DNA of 28,768 nt from Aplysia californica (taxonomy: Eukaryota; Mollusca; Gastropoda; Aplysiida; Aplysiidae). Made by a program: the position numbers and the translations under genes. Location of the stretch: assembly GCF_000002075.1 (NCBI RefSeq), contig NW_004798641.1:28074-56841 (forward strand), given 5' to 3'. The notes beneath the pieces are model-generated. The model was not told the origin of the DNA, made no database searches, and saw only the letters and a program-made list of their open reading frames with translations. Of the stretch, positions 9,163-21,223 are shown one piece after another; position 1 is the stretch's first letter; each line of letters starts with the position of its first letter.

Positions 9163-11487
9163 GAACCTGTCTGGTCCATTAGAGACGCCTCTCTTTGGGT
9201 ACTCCAGTGCCGGTCCTTTGCCAGGATGGTGGTGGGAGGGAAGGAGTGCTGAACATCCTCGCTCGGAAGAAGAATTCATACATAGGCATCACGTTACTGG
9301 TCTTAGCTGCTATTTCTAAAATGGCTAAGCCCTGGCCTATAAAGATTCAATCAATCTTCATCTTTTTTAGGGTTCTGTAGGCAGCAGCTTGCTATTCTTT
9401 ATTCTTAGGTGCTGTATCTGCCGTATATAAATACCCTATTCTATTTCATCATTGACTGCAGCATGCTAAGCTTCGTAATAAGAATACCTCTCCCTTCAGA
9501 AACTTTCCTCCTAGGCCAGATTATTGGCAGCAGCTTTCTAATATTAGGTGCTTTTTCTGCCAGTAAAAACTACTTCCTGTTCTTTTCATTGTAGCATGGC
9601 TCTTTAAAACATTGCTGGCCACCTTTGAATTTCAAATGGATGGGATAAGCAATCAATCAAGTAATTATTTCTTCATTTGAAGAGAATCCTACCATTCTTT
9701 TGCAACATCTTAAATACCTAAAATAAGAGTGGAGAATATCTGAATACAATTACAGTAAAGTGTGCAACATCTTAAATACCTAAAATAAGAGTGGAGAATA
9801 TCTGAATACAATTACAGTAAAGTGTGCAACATCTTAAATACCTAAAATAAGAGTGGAGAATATCTGAATACAATTACAGTAAAGTGTGCAACATCTTAAA
9901 TACCTAAAATAAGAGTGGCGAATATTTAAATACAATTTCAGTAAAGTGTAAAAGCATGCATGGCCCTACTTACATGGGCAGTTCGAACAGCAAAAGGAAA
10001 AAAAGTTGAACAACACAAAGGGAAATGAAACCAACAATCGTTGGAATTACATATGGTGCATTGTCATCGACAGATTCAATTCAGAATTTGCAAGGATAAT
10101 TGCATGTGCGTTTTTTCATATATATTAAGTCAGAAGCCAAGGTTCGTCTACTGTGGTTTTATAGGCAGCAGCTTGCTGAATTTAGGTGCTGATCCTGCCA
10201 CATGGTTTTACCAGAATGCTTATAAATGTATCAAACATCACTAGTTATTGGCAGCAGCTTGCTAATCTTAGGTGCTGTCTCTGCCACGAGTTTTTACCAG
10301 AATGCTTATAAATATATCAAACATCACTAGTTATTGGCAGCAGCTTGCTAATCTTAGGTGCTGTCTCTGCCACGAGGTTTTACCAGAATGCTTATAAATA
10401 TATCAAACATCACTAGTTATTGGCAGCAGCTTGCTAATCTTAGGTGCTGATCCTGCCACATGGTTTTACCAGAATGCTTATAAATGTAAAAAAAAGCCCA
10501 CTAGTTATTGGCAGCAGCTTGCTAATCTTAGGTGCTGTCTCTGCCATTTAGCCTACTACTTGGTCTTCTGACTCTCATTATATCTTTCCAATAACTTCAG
10601 TCACTTTCAAAGATAAAGAAAACAAACAAGATTGCAAATTTCTCACCTTTTCTCTCCGATGGTCCTACAGGACTCGATTTTCTTCCACAGCAAATCTCTT
10701 GACACAAGATTTATTCTGAGAAAACAGAAAACAAGAAAACTAAAGAACTTCCCTGAACAGAACGTCTTCACAGCTCGATTTTTATGCTTTCCCCGCCATT
10801 CGCTCAATTTTGATTTCAATCAAAAGCTAGCTTTCCAATGGGAGCACAATGCTTGTTGAAAACTATAAGGTCATAGGGTGGGTAGGATGAGCTCAAGAAA
10901 ATCGATCCCTTCGTAAAAACGACAGGCTAAAGAAAATGGAATGGGGAAAGATTTCTGAATGTTCGTGTCCTTTATTGCTCGCACAAAAGCATAGTTTCCA
11001 CAAGTTTTCATGTTCCTTTCCTGTTCAATTAGTATGCTTGGGAAGCAAAGAAGACAAGTAACCTAGCAGCAATTCTCACCTTTTCTCTTGTATGGTCCTA
11101 CATGACTCGACGCTCTTCCAGAATACATCTCTTGAAACAGGATGTACTCTAAGAGAAGATAGAAAACCGGAGAGAATTACTGTACCTCCACAAAAACCAC
11201 GTTTTTACACCTTGGTTTCTATGCTTTAAGTTTCACTCTAGGTGCAGAACTAAAAGCTATGTCTCCATGAATTTCAATGCATGTGGAAAAATACAAGGTC
11301 ATAATGGAGGTAAGAAATGCTCAAGAATGTGGAATGCTTACGGATGTCAGAATGTGTGTTACTTTTTCATTTACATTAGCAGCGGGATGCATTTCCTGCT
11401 TGACCGTCAGTCTTTTGAAACGTTTCTAATTATAACACCGACTTCCCATCCAACCTTTACTTCCCTTTTGGACATTAAATCAAAAAC
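9163..11487. repeat. Tandem array unit U4 (2,325 bp)
   Basis: Four 62-bp repeats lie at 9701-9948 and four 86-bp repeats at 10239-10545. Cassette A1 is at 10647-10715 and A2 at 11080-11148. In A1 the plus strand reads GATTTATT where other units read GATGTATT. In the frame open in most A1 copies this makes TAA at the first codon after the acceptor. Confidence 0.95.
9701..9948. repeat. 62-bp minisatellite (four copies, in U4)
   Basis: Four 62-bp monomers beginning TGCAACATCTTAAATACC and ending near ACAGTAAAGTG. The last monomer in every unit is a distinct variant (GTGGCGAATATTTAAATAC instead of GTGGAGAATATCTGAATAC), so expansion happens upstream of a fixed terminal copy. Copy numbers in U1-U9 are 2, 2, 3, 4, 3, 3, 3, 3 and 4. 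Confidence 0.95.
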
Positions 11488-14006
11488 GAACCTGTCTGGT
11501 CCATTAGAGACGCCTCTCTTTGGGTACTCCAGTGCCGGGCCTTTGCCAGGATGGTGGTGGGAGGGAAGGAGTGCTGAACATCCTCGCTCGGAAGAAGAAT
11601 TCATACATAGGCATCACGTTACTGGTCTTAGCTGCTGTTTCTAAAATGGCTAAGCCCTGGCCTATAAAGATTCAATCAATCTTCATCTTTTTTAGGGTTC
11701 TGTAGGCAGCAGCTTGCTATTCTTTATTCTTAGGTGCTGTATCTGCCGTATATAAATACCCTATTCTATTTCATCATTGACTGCAGCATGCTAAGCTTCG
11801 TAATAAGAATATCTCTCCCTTCAGAAACTTTCCTCCTAGGCCAGATTATTGGCAGCAGCTTTCTAATATTAGGTGCTTTTTCTGCCAGTAAAAACTACTT
11901 CCTGTTCTTTTCATTGTAGCATGGCTCTTTAAAACATTGCTGGCCACCTATGAATTTCAAATGGATGGGATAAGCAATCAATCAAGTAATTATTTCTTCA
12001 TTTGAAGAGAATCCTACCATTCTTTTGCAACATCTTAAATACCTAAAATAAGAGTGGAGAATATCTGAATACAATTACAGTAAAGTGTGCAACATCTTAA
12101 ATACCTAAAATAAGAGTGGAGAATATCTGAATACAATTACAGTAAAGTGTGCAACATCTTAAATACCTAAAATAAGAGTGGCGAATATTTAAATACAATT
12201 TCAGTAAAGTGTAAAAGCATGCATGGCCCTACTTACATGGGCAGTTCGAACAGCAAAAGGAAAAAAAGTTGAACAACACAAAGGGAAATGAAACCAACAA
12301 TCGTTGGAATTACATATGGTGCATTGTCATCGACAGATTCAATTCAGAATTTGCAAGGATAATTGCATGTGCGTTTCTTCATATATATTAAGTCAGAAGC
12401 CAAGGTTCGTCTACTGTGGTTTTATAGGCAGCAGCTTGCTGATTTTAGGTGCTGATCCTGCCACATGGTTTTACCAGAATGCTTATAAATGTATAAAACA
12501 TCACTAGTTATTGGCAGCAGCTTGCTAATCTTAGGTGCTGTCTCTGCCACGAGTTTTTACCAGAATGCTTATAAATATATCAAACATCACTAGTTATTGG
12601 CAGCAGCTTGCTAATCTTAGGTGCTGTCTCTGCCACGAGTTTTTACCAGAATGCTTATAAATATATCAAACATCACTAGTTATTGGCAGCAGCTTGCTAA
12701 TCTTAGGTGCTGTCTCTGCCACGAGTTTTTACCAGAATGCTTATAAATATATCAAACATCACTAGTTATTGGCAGCAGCTTGCTAATCTTAGGTGCTGAT
12801 CCTGCCACATGGTTTTACCAGAATGCTTATAAATGTATAAAACATCACTAGTTATTGGCAGCAGCTTGCTAATCTTAGGTGCTGTCTCTGCCACGAGTTT
12901 TTACCAGAATGCTTATAAATATATCAAACATCACTAGTTATTGGCAGCAGCTTGCTAATCTTAGGTGCTGATCCTGCCACATGGTTTTACCAGAATGCTT
13001 ATAAATGTATAAAACATCACTAGTTATTGGCAGCAGCTTGCTAATCTTAGGTGCTGTCTCTGCCATTTAGCCTACTACTTGGTCTTCTGACTCTCATTAT
13101 ATCTTTCCAATAACTTCAGTCAATTTCAAAGATAAAGAAAACAAACAAGATTGCAAATTTCTCACCTTTTCTCTCCGATGGTCCTACAGGACTCGATTTT
13201 CTTCCACAGCAAATCTCTTGACACAAGATGTATTCTGAGAAAACAGAAAACAAGAAAACTAAAGAACTTCCCTGAACAGAACGTCATCACAGCTTGATTT
13301 TTATGCTTTCCCCGCCATTCGCTCAATTTTGATTTCAATCAAAAGCTAGCTTTCCAATGGGAGCACAATGCTTGTTGAAAACTATAAGGTCATAGGGTGG
13401 GTAGGATGAGTTCAAGAAAACCGATCCCTTCGTAAGAACGACAGGCTAAAGAAAATGGAATGGGGAAAAATTTCTGAATGTTCGTGTCCTTTATTGCTCG
13501 CACAAAAGCATAGTTTCCTCAAGTTTTCATGTTCCTTTCCTTTTCAATCAGTATGCTTGGGAAGCAAAGAAGACAAGTAACCTAGCAGCAATTCTCACCT
13601 TTTCTCTTGTATGGTCCTACATGACTCGACGCTCTTCCAGAATACATCTCTTGAAACAGGATGTACTCTAAGAGAAGATAGAAAACCGGAGAGAATTACT
13701 GTACCTCCACAAAAACCACGTTTTTACACCTTGGTTTCTATGCTTTAAGTTTCACTCTAGGTGCAGAACTAAAAGCTATGTCTCCATGAATTTCAATGCA
13801 TGTGGAAAAATACAAGGTCATAATGGAGGTAAGAAATGCTCAAGAATGTGGAATGCTTACAGATGTCAGAATGTGTGTTACTTTTTCATTTACATTAGCA
13901 GCGGGATGCATTTCCTGCTTTACCGTCAGTCTTTTGAAACGTTTCTAATTATAACACCGACTTCCCATACAACCTTTACTTCCCTTTTGGACATTAAATC
14001 AAAAAC
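11488..14006. repeat. Tandem array unit U5 (2,519 bp)
   Basis: Three 62-bp repeats lie at 12026-12211 and seven 86-bp repeats at 12502-13064. Cassettes A1 13166-13234 and A2 13599-13667 are intact. The tail shares CCCATACAACC with U7. Confidence 0.95.
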
Positions 14007-16093
14007 GAACCTGTCTGGTCCATTAGAGACGCCTCTCTTTGGGTACTCCAGTGCGGGCCTTTGCCAGGATGGTGGTGGGAGGGAAGGAGTGCTGAACATC
14101 CTCGCTCGGAAGAAGAATTCATACATAGGCATCACGTTACTGGTCTTAGCTGCTGTTTCTAAAATGGCTAAGCCCTGGCCTATGAAGATTCAATCAATCT
14201 TCATCTTTTTTAGGGTTCTGTAGGCAGCAGCTTGCTATTCTTTATCCTTAGGTGCTGTATCTGCCGTATATAAATACCCTATTCTATTTCATCATTGACT
14301 GCAGCATGCTAAGCTTCGTAATAAGAATATCTCTCCCTTCAGAAACTTTCCTCCTAGGCCAGATTATTGGCAGCAGCTTTCTAATATTAGGTGCTTTTTC
14401 TGCCAGTAAAAACTACTTCCTGTTCTTTTCATTGTAGCATGGCTCTTTAAAACATTGCTGGCCACCTTTGAATTTCAAATGGATGGGATAAGCAATCAGT
14501 CAAGTAATTATTTCTTCATTTGAAGAGAATCCTACCATTCTTTTGCAACATCTTAAATACCTACAATAAGAGTGGAGAATATCTGAATACAATTACAGTA
14601 AAGTGTGCAACATCTTAAATACCTAAAATAAGAGTGGAGAATATCTGAATACAATTACAGTAAAGTGTGCAACATCTTAAATACCTAAAATAAGAGTGGC
14701 GAATATTTAAATACAATTTCAGTAAAGTGTAAAAGCATGCATGGCCCTACTTACATGGGCAGTTCGAACAGCAAAAGGAAAAAAAGTTGAACAACACAAA
14801 GGGAAATGAAACCAACAATCGTTGGAATTACATATGGTGCATTGTCATCGACAGATTCAATTCAGAATTTGCAAGGATAATTGCATGTGCGTTTTTTCAT
14901 ATATATTAAGTCAGAAGCCAAGGTTCGTCTACTGTGGTTTTATAGGCAGCAGCTTGCTGAATTTAGGTGCTGATCCTGCCACATGGTTTTACCAGAATGC
15001 TTATAAATGTATAAAACATCACTAGTTATTGGCAGCAGCTTGCTAGTCTTAGGTGCTGTCTCTGCCACGAGTTTTTACCAGAATGCTTATAAATATATCA
15101 AACATCACTAGTTATTGGCAGCAGCTTGCTAATCTTATGTGCTGTCTCTGCCATTTAGCCTACTACTTGGTCTTCTGACTCTCATTATATCTTTCCAATA
15201 ACTTCAGTCAATTTCAAAGATAAAGAAAACAAACAAGATTGCAAATTTCTCACCTTTTCTCTCCGATGGTCCTACAGGACTCGATTTTCTTCCACAGCAA
15301 ATCTCTTGACACAAGATGTATTCTGAGAAAACAAAAACAAGAAAACTAAAGAACTTCCCTGAACAGAACGTCTTCACAGCTTGATTTTTATGCTTTCCCC
15401 GCCATTCGCTCAATTTTGATTTCAATCAAAAGCTAGCTTTCCAATGGGAGCACAATGCTTGTTGAAAACTATAAGATCATAGGGTGGGTAGGATGAGCTC
15501 AAGAAAACCGATCCCTTCGTAAGAACGACAGGCTAAAGAAAATGGAATGGGGAAAGATTTCTGAATGTTCGTGTCCTTTATTGCTCGCACAAAAGCATAG
15601 TTTCCCCAAGTTTTCATGTTCCTTTCCTTTTCAATCAGTATGCTTGGGAAGCAAAGAAGACAAGTAACCTAGCAGCAATTCTCACCTTTTCTCTTGTATG
15701 GTCCTACATGACTCGACGCTCTTCCAGAATACATCTCTTGAAACAGGATGTACTCTAAGAGAAGATAGAAAACCGGAGAGAATTACTATACCTCCACAAA
15801 AACCACGTTTTTACACCTTGGTTTCTATGCTTTAAGTTTCACTCTAGGTGCAGAACTAAAAGCTATGTCTCCATGAATTTCAATGCATGTGGAAAAATAC
15901 AAGGTCATAATGGAGGTAAGAAATGCTCAAGAATGTGGAATGCTTACGGATGTCAGAATGTGTGTTACTTTTTCATTTACATTAGCAGCGGGATGCATTT
16001 CCTGCTTGACCGTCAGTCTTTTGAAACGTTTCTAATTCTAACACCGACTTCCCATCCAACCTTTACTTCCCTTTTGGACATTAAATCAAAAAC
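14007..16093. repeat. Tandem array unit U6 (2,087 bp, shortest)
   Basis: Three 62-bp repeats lie at 14544-14729 and only two 86-bp repeats at 15020-15152. Cassettes A1 15254-15322 and A2 15686-15754 are intact. The leading block has lost one base at 14050-14060 (GTGCGGGC where most units have GTGCCGGGC). This shifts the reading frame on both strands and suggests that the block is not coding. Confidence 0.95.
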
Positions 16094-18790
16094 GAACCTG
16101 TCTGGTCCATTAGAGACGCCTCTCTTTGGGTACTCCAGTGCCCGGGCCTTTGCCAGGATGGTGGTGGGAGGGAAGGAGTGCTGAACATCCTCGCTCGGAA
16201 GAAGAATTCATACATAGGCATCACGTTACTGGTCTTAGCTGCTGTTTCTAAAATGGCTAAGCCCTGGCCTATAAAGATTCAATCAATCTTCATCTTTTTT
16301 TAGGGTTCTGTAGGCAGCAGCTTGCTATTCTTTATTCTTAGGTGCTGTATCTGCCGTATATAAATACCCTATTCTATTTCATCATTGACTGCAGCATGCT
16401 AAGCTTCGTAATAAGAATATCTCTCTCCCTTCAGAAACTTTCCTCCTAAGCCAGATTATTGGCAGCAGCTTTCTAATATTAGGTGCTTTTTCTGCCAGTA
16501 AAAACTACTTCCTGTTCTTTTCATTGTAGCATGGCTCTTTAAAAAATTGCTGGCCACCTTTGAATTTCAAATGGATGGGATAAGCAATCAATCAAGTAAT
16601 TATTTCTTCATTTGAAGAGAATCCTAACATTCTTTTGCAACATCTTAAATACCTAAAATAAGAGTGGAGAATATCTGAATAAAATTACAGTAAAGTGTGC
16701 AACATCCTAAATACCTAAAATAAGAGTGGAGAATATCTGAATACAATTACAGTAAAGTGTGCAACATCTTAAATACCTAAAATAAGAGTGGCGAATATTT
16801 AAATACAATTTCAGTAAAGTGTAAAAGCATGCATGGCCCTACTTACATGGGCAGTTCGAACAGCAAAAGGAAAAAAAGTTGAACAACACAAAGGGAAATG
16901 AAACCAACAATCGTTGGAATTACATATGGTGCATTGTCATCGACAGATTCAATTCAGAATTTGCAAGGATAATTGCATGTGCGTTTTTTCATATATATTA
17001 AGTCAGAAGCCAAGGTTCGTCTACTGTGGTTTTATAGGCAGCAGCTTGCTGAATTTAGGTGCTGATCCTGCCACATGGTTTTACCAGAATGCTTATAAAT
17101 GTATAAAACATCACTAGTTATTGGCAGCAGCTTGCTAATCTTAGGTGCTGTCTCTGCCACGAGTTTTTACCAGAATGCTTATAAATATATCAAACATCAC
17201 TAGTTATTGGCAGCAGCTTGCTAATCTTAGGTGCTGTCTCTGCCACGAGGTTTTACCAGAATGCTTATAAATATATCAAACATCACTAGTTATTGGCAGC
17301 AGCTTGCTAATCTTAGGTGCTGATCCTGCCACATGGTTTTACCAGAATGCTTATAAATGTATAAAACATCACTAGTTATTGGCAGCAGCTTGCTAATCTT
17401 AGGTGCTGTCTCTGCCACGAGGTTTTACCAGAATGCTTATAAATATATCAAACATCACTAGTTATTGGCAGCAGCTTGCTAATCTTAGGTGCTGTCTCTG
17501 CCACGAGTTTTTACCAGAATGCTTATAAATATATCAAACATCACTAGTTATTGGCAGCAGCTTGCTAATCTTAGGTGCTGATCCTGCCACATGGTTTTAC
17601 CAGAATGCTTATAAATGTAAAAAAAAGCCCACTAGTTATTGGCAGCAGCTTGCTAATCTTAGGTGCTGTCTCTGCCACGAGTTTTTACCAGAATGCTTAT
17701 AAATATATCAAACATCACTAGTTATTGGCAGCAGCTTGCTAATCTTAGGTGCTGATCCTGCCACATGGTTTTACCAGAATGCTTATAAATGTATAAAACA
17801 TCACTAGTTATTGGCAGCAGCTTGCTAATCTTAGGTGCTGTCTCTGCCATTTAGCCTACTACTTGGTCTTCTGACTCTCATTATATCTTTCCAATAACCT
17901 CAGTCACTTTCAAAGATAAAGAAAACAAACAAGATTGCAAATTTCTCACCTTTTCTCTCCGATGGTCCTACAGGACTCGATTTTCTTCCACAGCAAATCT
18001 CTTGACACAAGATGTATTCTGAGAAAACAGAAAACAAGAAAACTAAAGAACTTCCCTGAACAGAAAGTCTTCACAGCTTGATTTTTATGCTTTCCCCGCC
18101 ATTCGCTCAATTTTGATTTCAATCAAAAGCTAGCTTTCCAATGGGAGCACAATGCTTGTTGAAAACTATAAGATCATAGGGTGGGTAGGATGAGCTCAAG
18201 AAAACCGATCCCTTCGTAAGAACGACAGGCTAAAGAAAATGGAATGGGGAAAGATTTCTGAATGTTCGTGTCCTTTATTGCTCGCACAAAAGCATAGTTT
18301 CCACAAGTTTTCATGTTCCTTTCCTTTTCAATCAGTATGCTTGGGAAGCAAAGAAGACAAGTAACCTAGCAGCAATTCTCACCTTTTCTCTTGTATGGTC
18401 CTACATGACTCGACGCTCTTCCAGAATACATCTCTTGAAACAGGATGTACTCTAAGAGAAGATAGAAAACCGGAGAGAATTACTGTACCTCCACAAAAAC
18501 CACGTTTTTACACCTTGGTTTCTATGCTTTAAGTTTCACTCTAGGTGCAGAACTAAAAGCTATGTCTCCATGAATTTCAATGCATGTGGAAAAATACAAG
18601 GTCATAATGGAGGTAAGAAATGCTCAAGAATGTGGAATGCTTACGGATGTCAGAATGTGTGTTACTTTTTCATTTACAATAGCAGCGGGATGCATTTCCT
18701 GCTTGACCGTCAGTCTTTTGAAACGTTTCTAATTATAACACCGACTTCCCATACAACCTTTACTTCCCTTTTGGACATTAAATCAAAAAC
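16094..18790. repeat. Tandem array unit U7 (2,697 bp)
   Basis: Three 62-bp repeats lie at 16636-16821 and nine 86-bp repeats at 17112-17848. Cassettes A1 17950-18018 and A2 18383-18451 are intact. The leading block has one extra base at about 16139 (GTGCCCGGGC). With U6 and the other units this makes the site a length-variable C/G run. CCTAACATTC and AAAAAATTGCTGG are shared with U8. Confidence 0.95.
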
Positions 18791-21223
18791 GAACCTGTCT
18801 GGTCCATTAGAGACGCCTCTCTTTGGGTACTCCAGTGCCGGGCCTTTGCCAGGATGGTGGTGGGAGGGAAGGAGTGCTGAACATCCTCGCTCGGAAGAAG
18901 AATTCATACATAGGCATCACGTTACTGGTCTTAGCTGCTGTTTCTAAAATGGCTAAGCCCTGGCCTAGAAAGATTCAATCAATCTTCATCTTTTTTAGGG
19001 TTCTGTAGGCAGCAGCTTGCTATTCTTTATTCTTAGGTGCTGTATCTGCCGTATATAAATACCCTATTCTATTTCATCATTGACTGCAGCATGCTTATCT
19101 TCGTAATAAGAATATCTCTCCCTTCAGAAACTTTCCTCCTAGGCCAGATTATTGGCAGCAGCTTTCTAATATTAGGTGCTTTTTCTGCCAGTAAAAACTA
19201 CTTCCTGTTCTTTTCATTGTAGCATGGCTCTTTAAAAAATTGCTGGCCACCTTTGAATTTCAAATGGATGGGATAAGCAATCAATCCAGTAATTATTTCT
19301 TCATTTGAAGAGAATCCTAACATTCTTTTGCAACATCTTAAATACCTACAATAAGAGTGGAGAATATCTGAATACAATTACAGTAAAGTGTGCAACATCT
19401 TAAATACCTAAAATAAGAGTGGAGAATATCTGAATACAATTACAGTAAAGTGTGCAACATCTTAAATACCTAAAATAAGAGTGGCGAATATTTAAATACA
19501 ATTTCAGTAAAGTGTAAAAGCATGCATGGCCCTACTTACATGGGCAGTTCGAACAGCAAAAGGAAAAAAAGTTGAACAACACAAAGGGAAATGAAACCAA
19601 CAATCGTTGGAATTACATATGGTGCATTGTCATCGACAGATTCAATTCAGAATTTGCAAGGATAATTGCATGTGCGTTTTTTCATATATATTAAGTCAGA
19701 AGCCAAGGTTCGTCTACTGTGGTTTTATAGGCAGCAGCTTGCTGAATTTAGGTGCTGATCCTGCCACATGGTTTTACCAGAATGCTTATAAATGTATAAA
19801 ACATCACTAGTTATTGGCAGCAGCTTGCTAATCTTAGGTGCTGTCTCTGCCACATGGTTTTACCAGAATGCTTATAAATATATCAAACATCACTAGTTAT
19901 TGGCAGCAGCTTGCTAATCTTAGGTGCTGTCTCTGCCACATGGTTTTACCAGAATGCTTATAAATATATCAAACATCACTAGTTATTGGCAGCAGCTTGC
20001 TAATCTTAGGTGCTGTCTCTGCCACGAGTTTTTACCAGAATGCTTATAAATATATCAAACATCACTAGTTATTGGCAGCAGCTTGCTAATCTTAGGTGCT
20101 GATCCTGCCACATGGTTTTACCAGAATGCTTATAAATATATCAAACATCACTAGTTATTGGCAGCAGCTTGCTAATCTTAGGTGCTGTCTCTGCCACATG
20201 GTTTTACCAGAATGCTTATAAATATATCAAACATCACTAGTTATTGGCAGCAGCTTGCTAATCTTAGGTGCTGTCTCTGCCATTTAGCCTACTACTTGGT
20301 CTTCTGACTCTCATTATATCTTTCCAATAACCTCAGTCAATTTCAAAGATAAAGAAAACAAACAAGATTGCAAATTTCTCACCTTTTCTCTCCGCTGGTC
20401 CTACAGGACTCCATTCTCTTCCACAGCAAATCTCTTGACACAAGATGTATTCTGAGAAAACAGAAAACAAGAAAACTAAAGAACTTCCCTGAACAGAACG
20501 TCTTCACAGCTTGATTTTTATGCTTTCCCCGCCATTCGCTCAATTTTGATTTCAATCAAAAGCTAGCTTTCCAATGGGAGCACAATGCTTGTTGAAAACT
20601 ATAAGATCATAGGGTGGGTAGGATGAGCTGAAGAAAACCGATCCCATCGTAAGAACGACAGGCTAAAGAACATGGAATGGGGAAAGATTTCTGAATGTTC
20701 GTGTCCTTTATTGCTCGCACAAAAGCATAGTTTCCCCAAGTTTTCATGTTCGTTTCCTTTTCAATCAGTATGCTTGGGAAGCAAAGAAGACAAGTAACCT
20801 AGCAGCAATTCTCACCTTTTCTCTTGTATGGTCCTACATGACTCGACGCTCTTCCAGAATACATCTCTTGAAACAGGATGTACTCTAAGAGAAGATAGAA
20901 AACCGGAGAGAATTACTGTACCTCCACAAAAACCACGTTTTTACACCTTGGTTTCTATGCTTTAAGTTTCACTCTAGGTGCAGAACTAAAAGCTATGTCT
21001 CCATGAATTTCAATGCATGTGGAAAAATACAAGGTCATAATGGAGGTAAGAAATGCTCAAGAATGTGGAATGCTTACAGATGTCAGAATGTGTGTTACTT
21101 TTTCATTTACATTAGCAGCGGGATGCATTTCCTGCTTGACCGTCAGTCTTTTGAAACGTTTCTAATTCTAACACCGACTTCCCATCCAACCTTTACTTCC
21201 CTTTTGGACATTAAATCAAAAAC
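18791..21223. repeat. Tandem array unit U8 (2,433 bp)
   Basis: Three 62-bp repeats lie at 19329-19514 and six 86-bp repeats at 19805-20281. Several 86-bp monomers here are hybrids: the TCTCTGCC half of the common type joined to the CACATGGTTTTACC half of the other type. Cassettes A1 20383-20451 and A2 20816-20884 keep acceptor and donor. A1 shares rare variants with U1. Confidence 0.95.
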
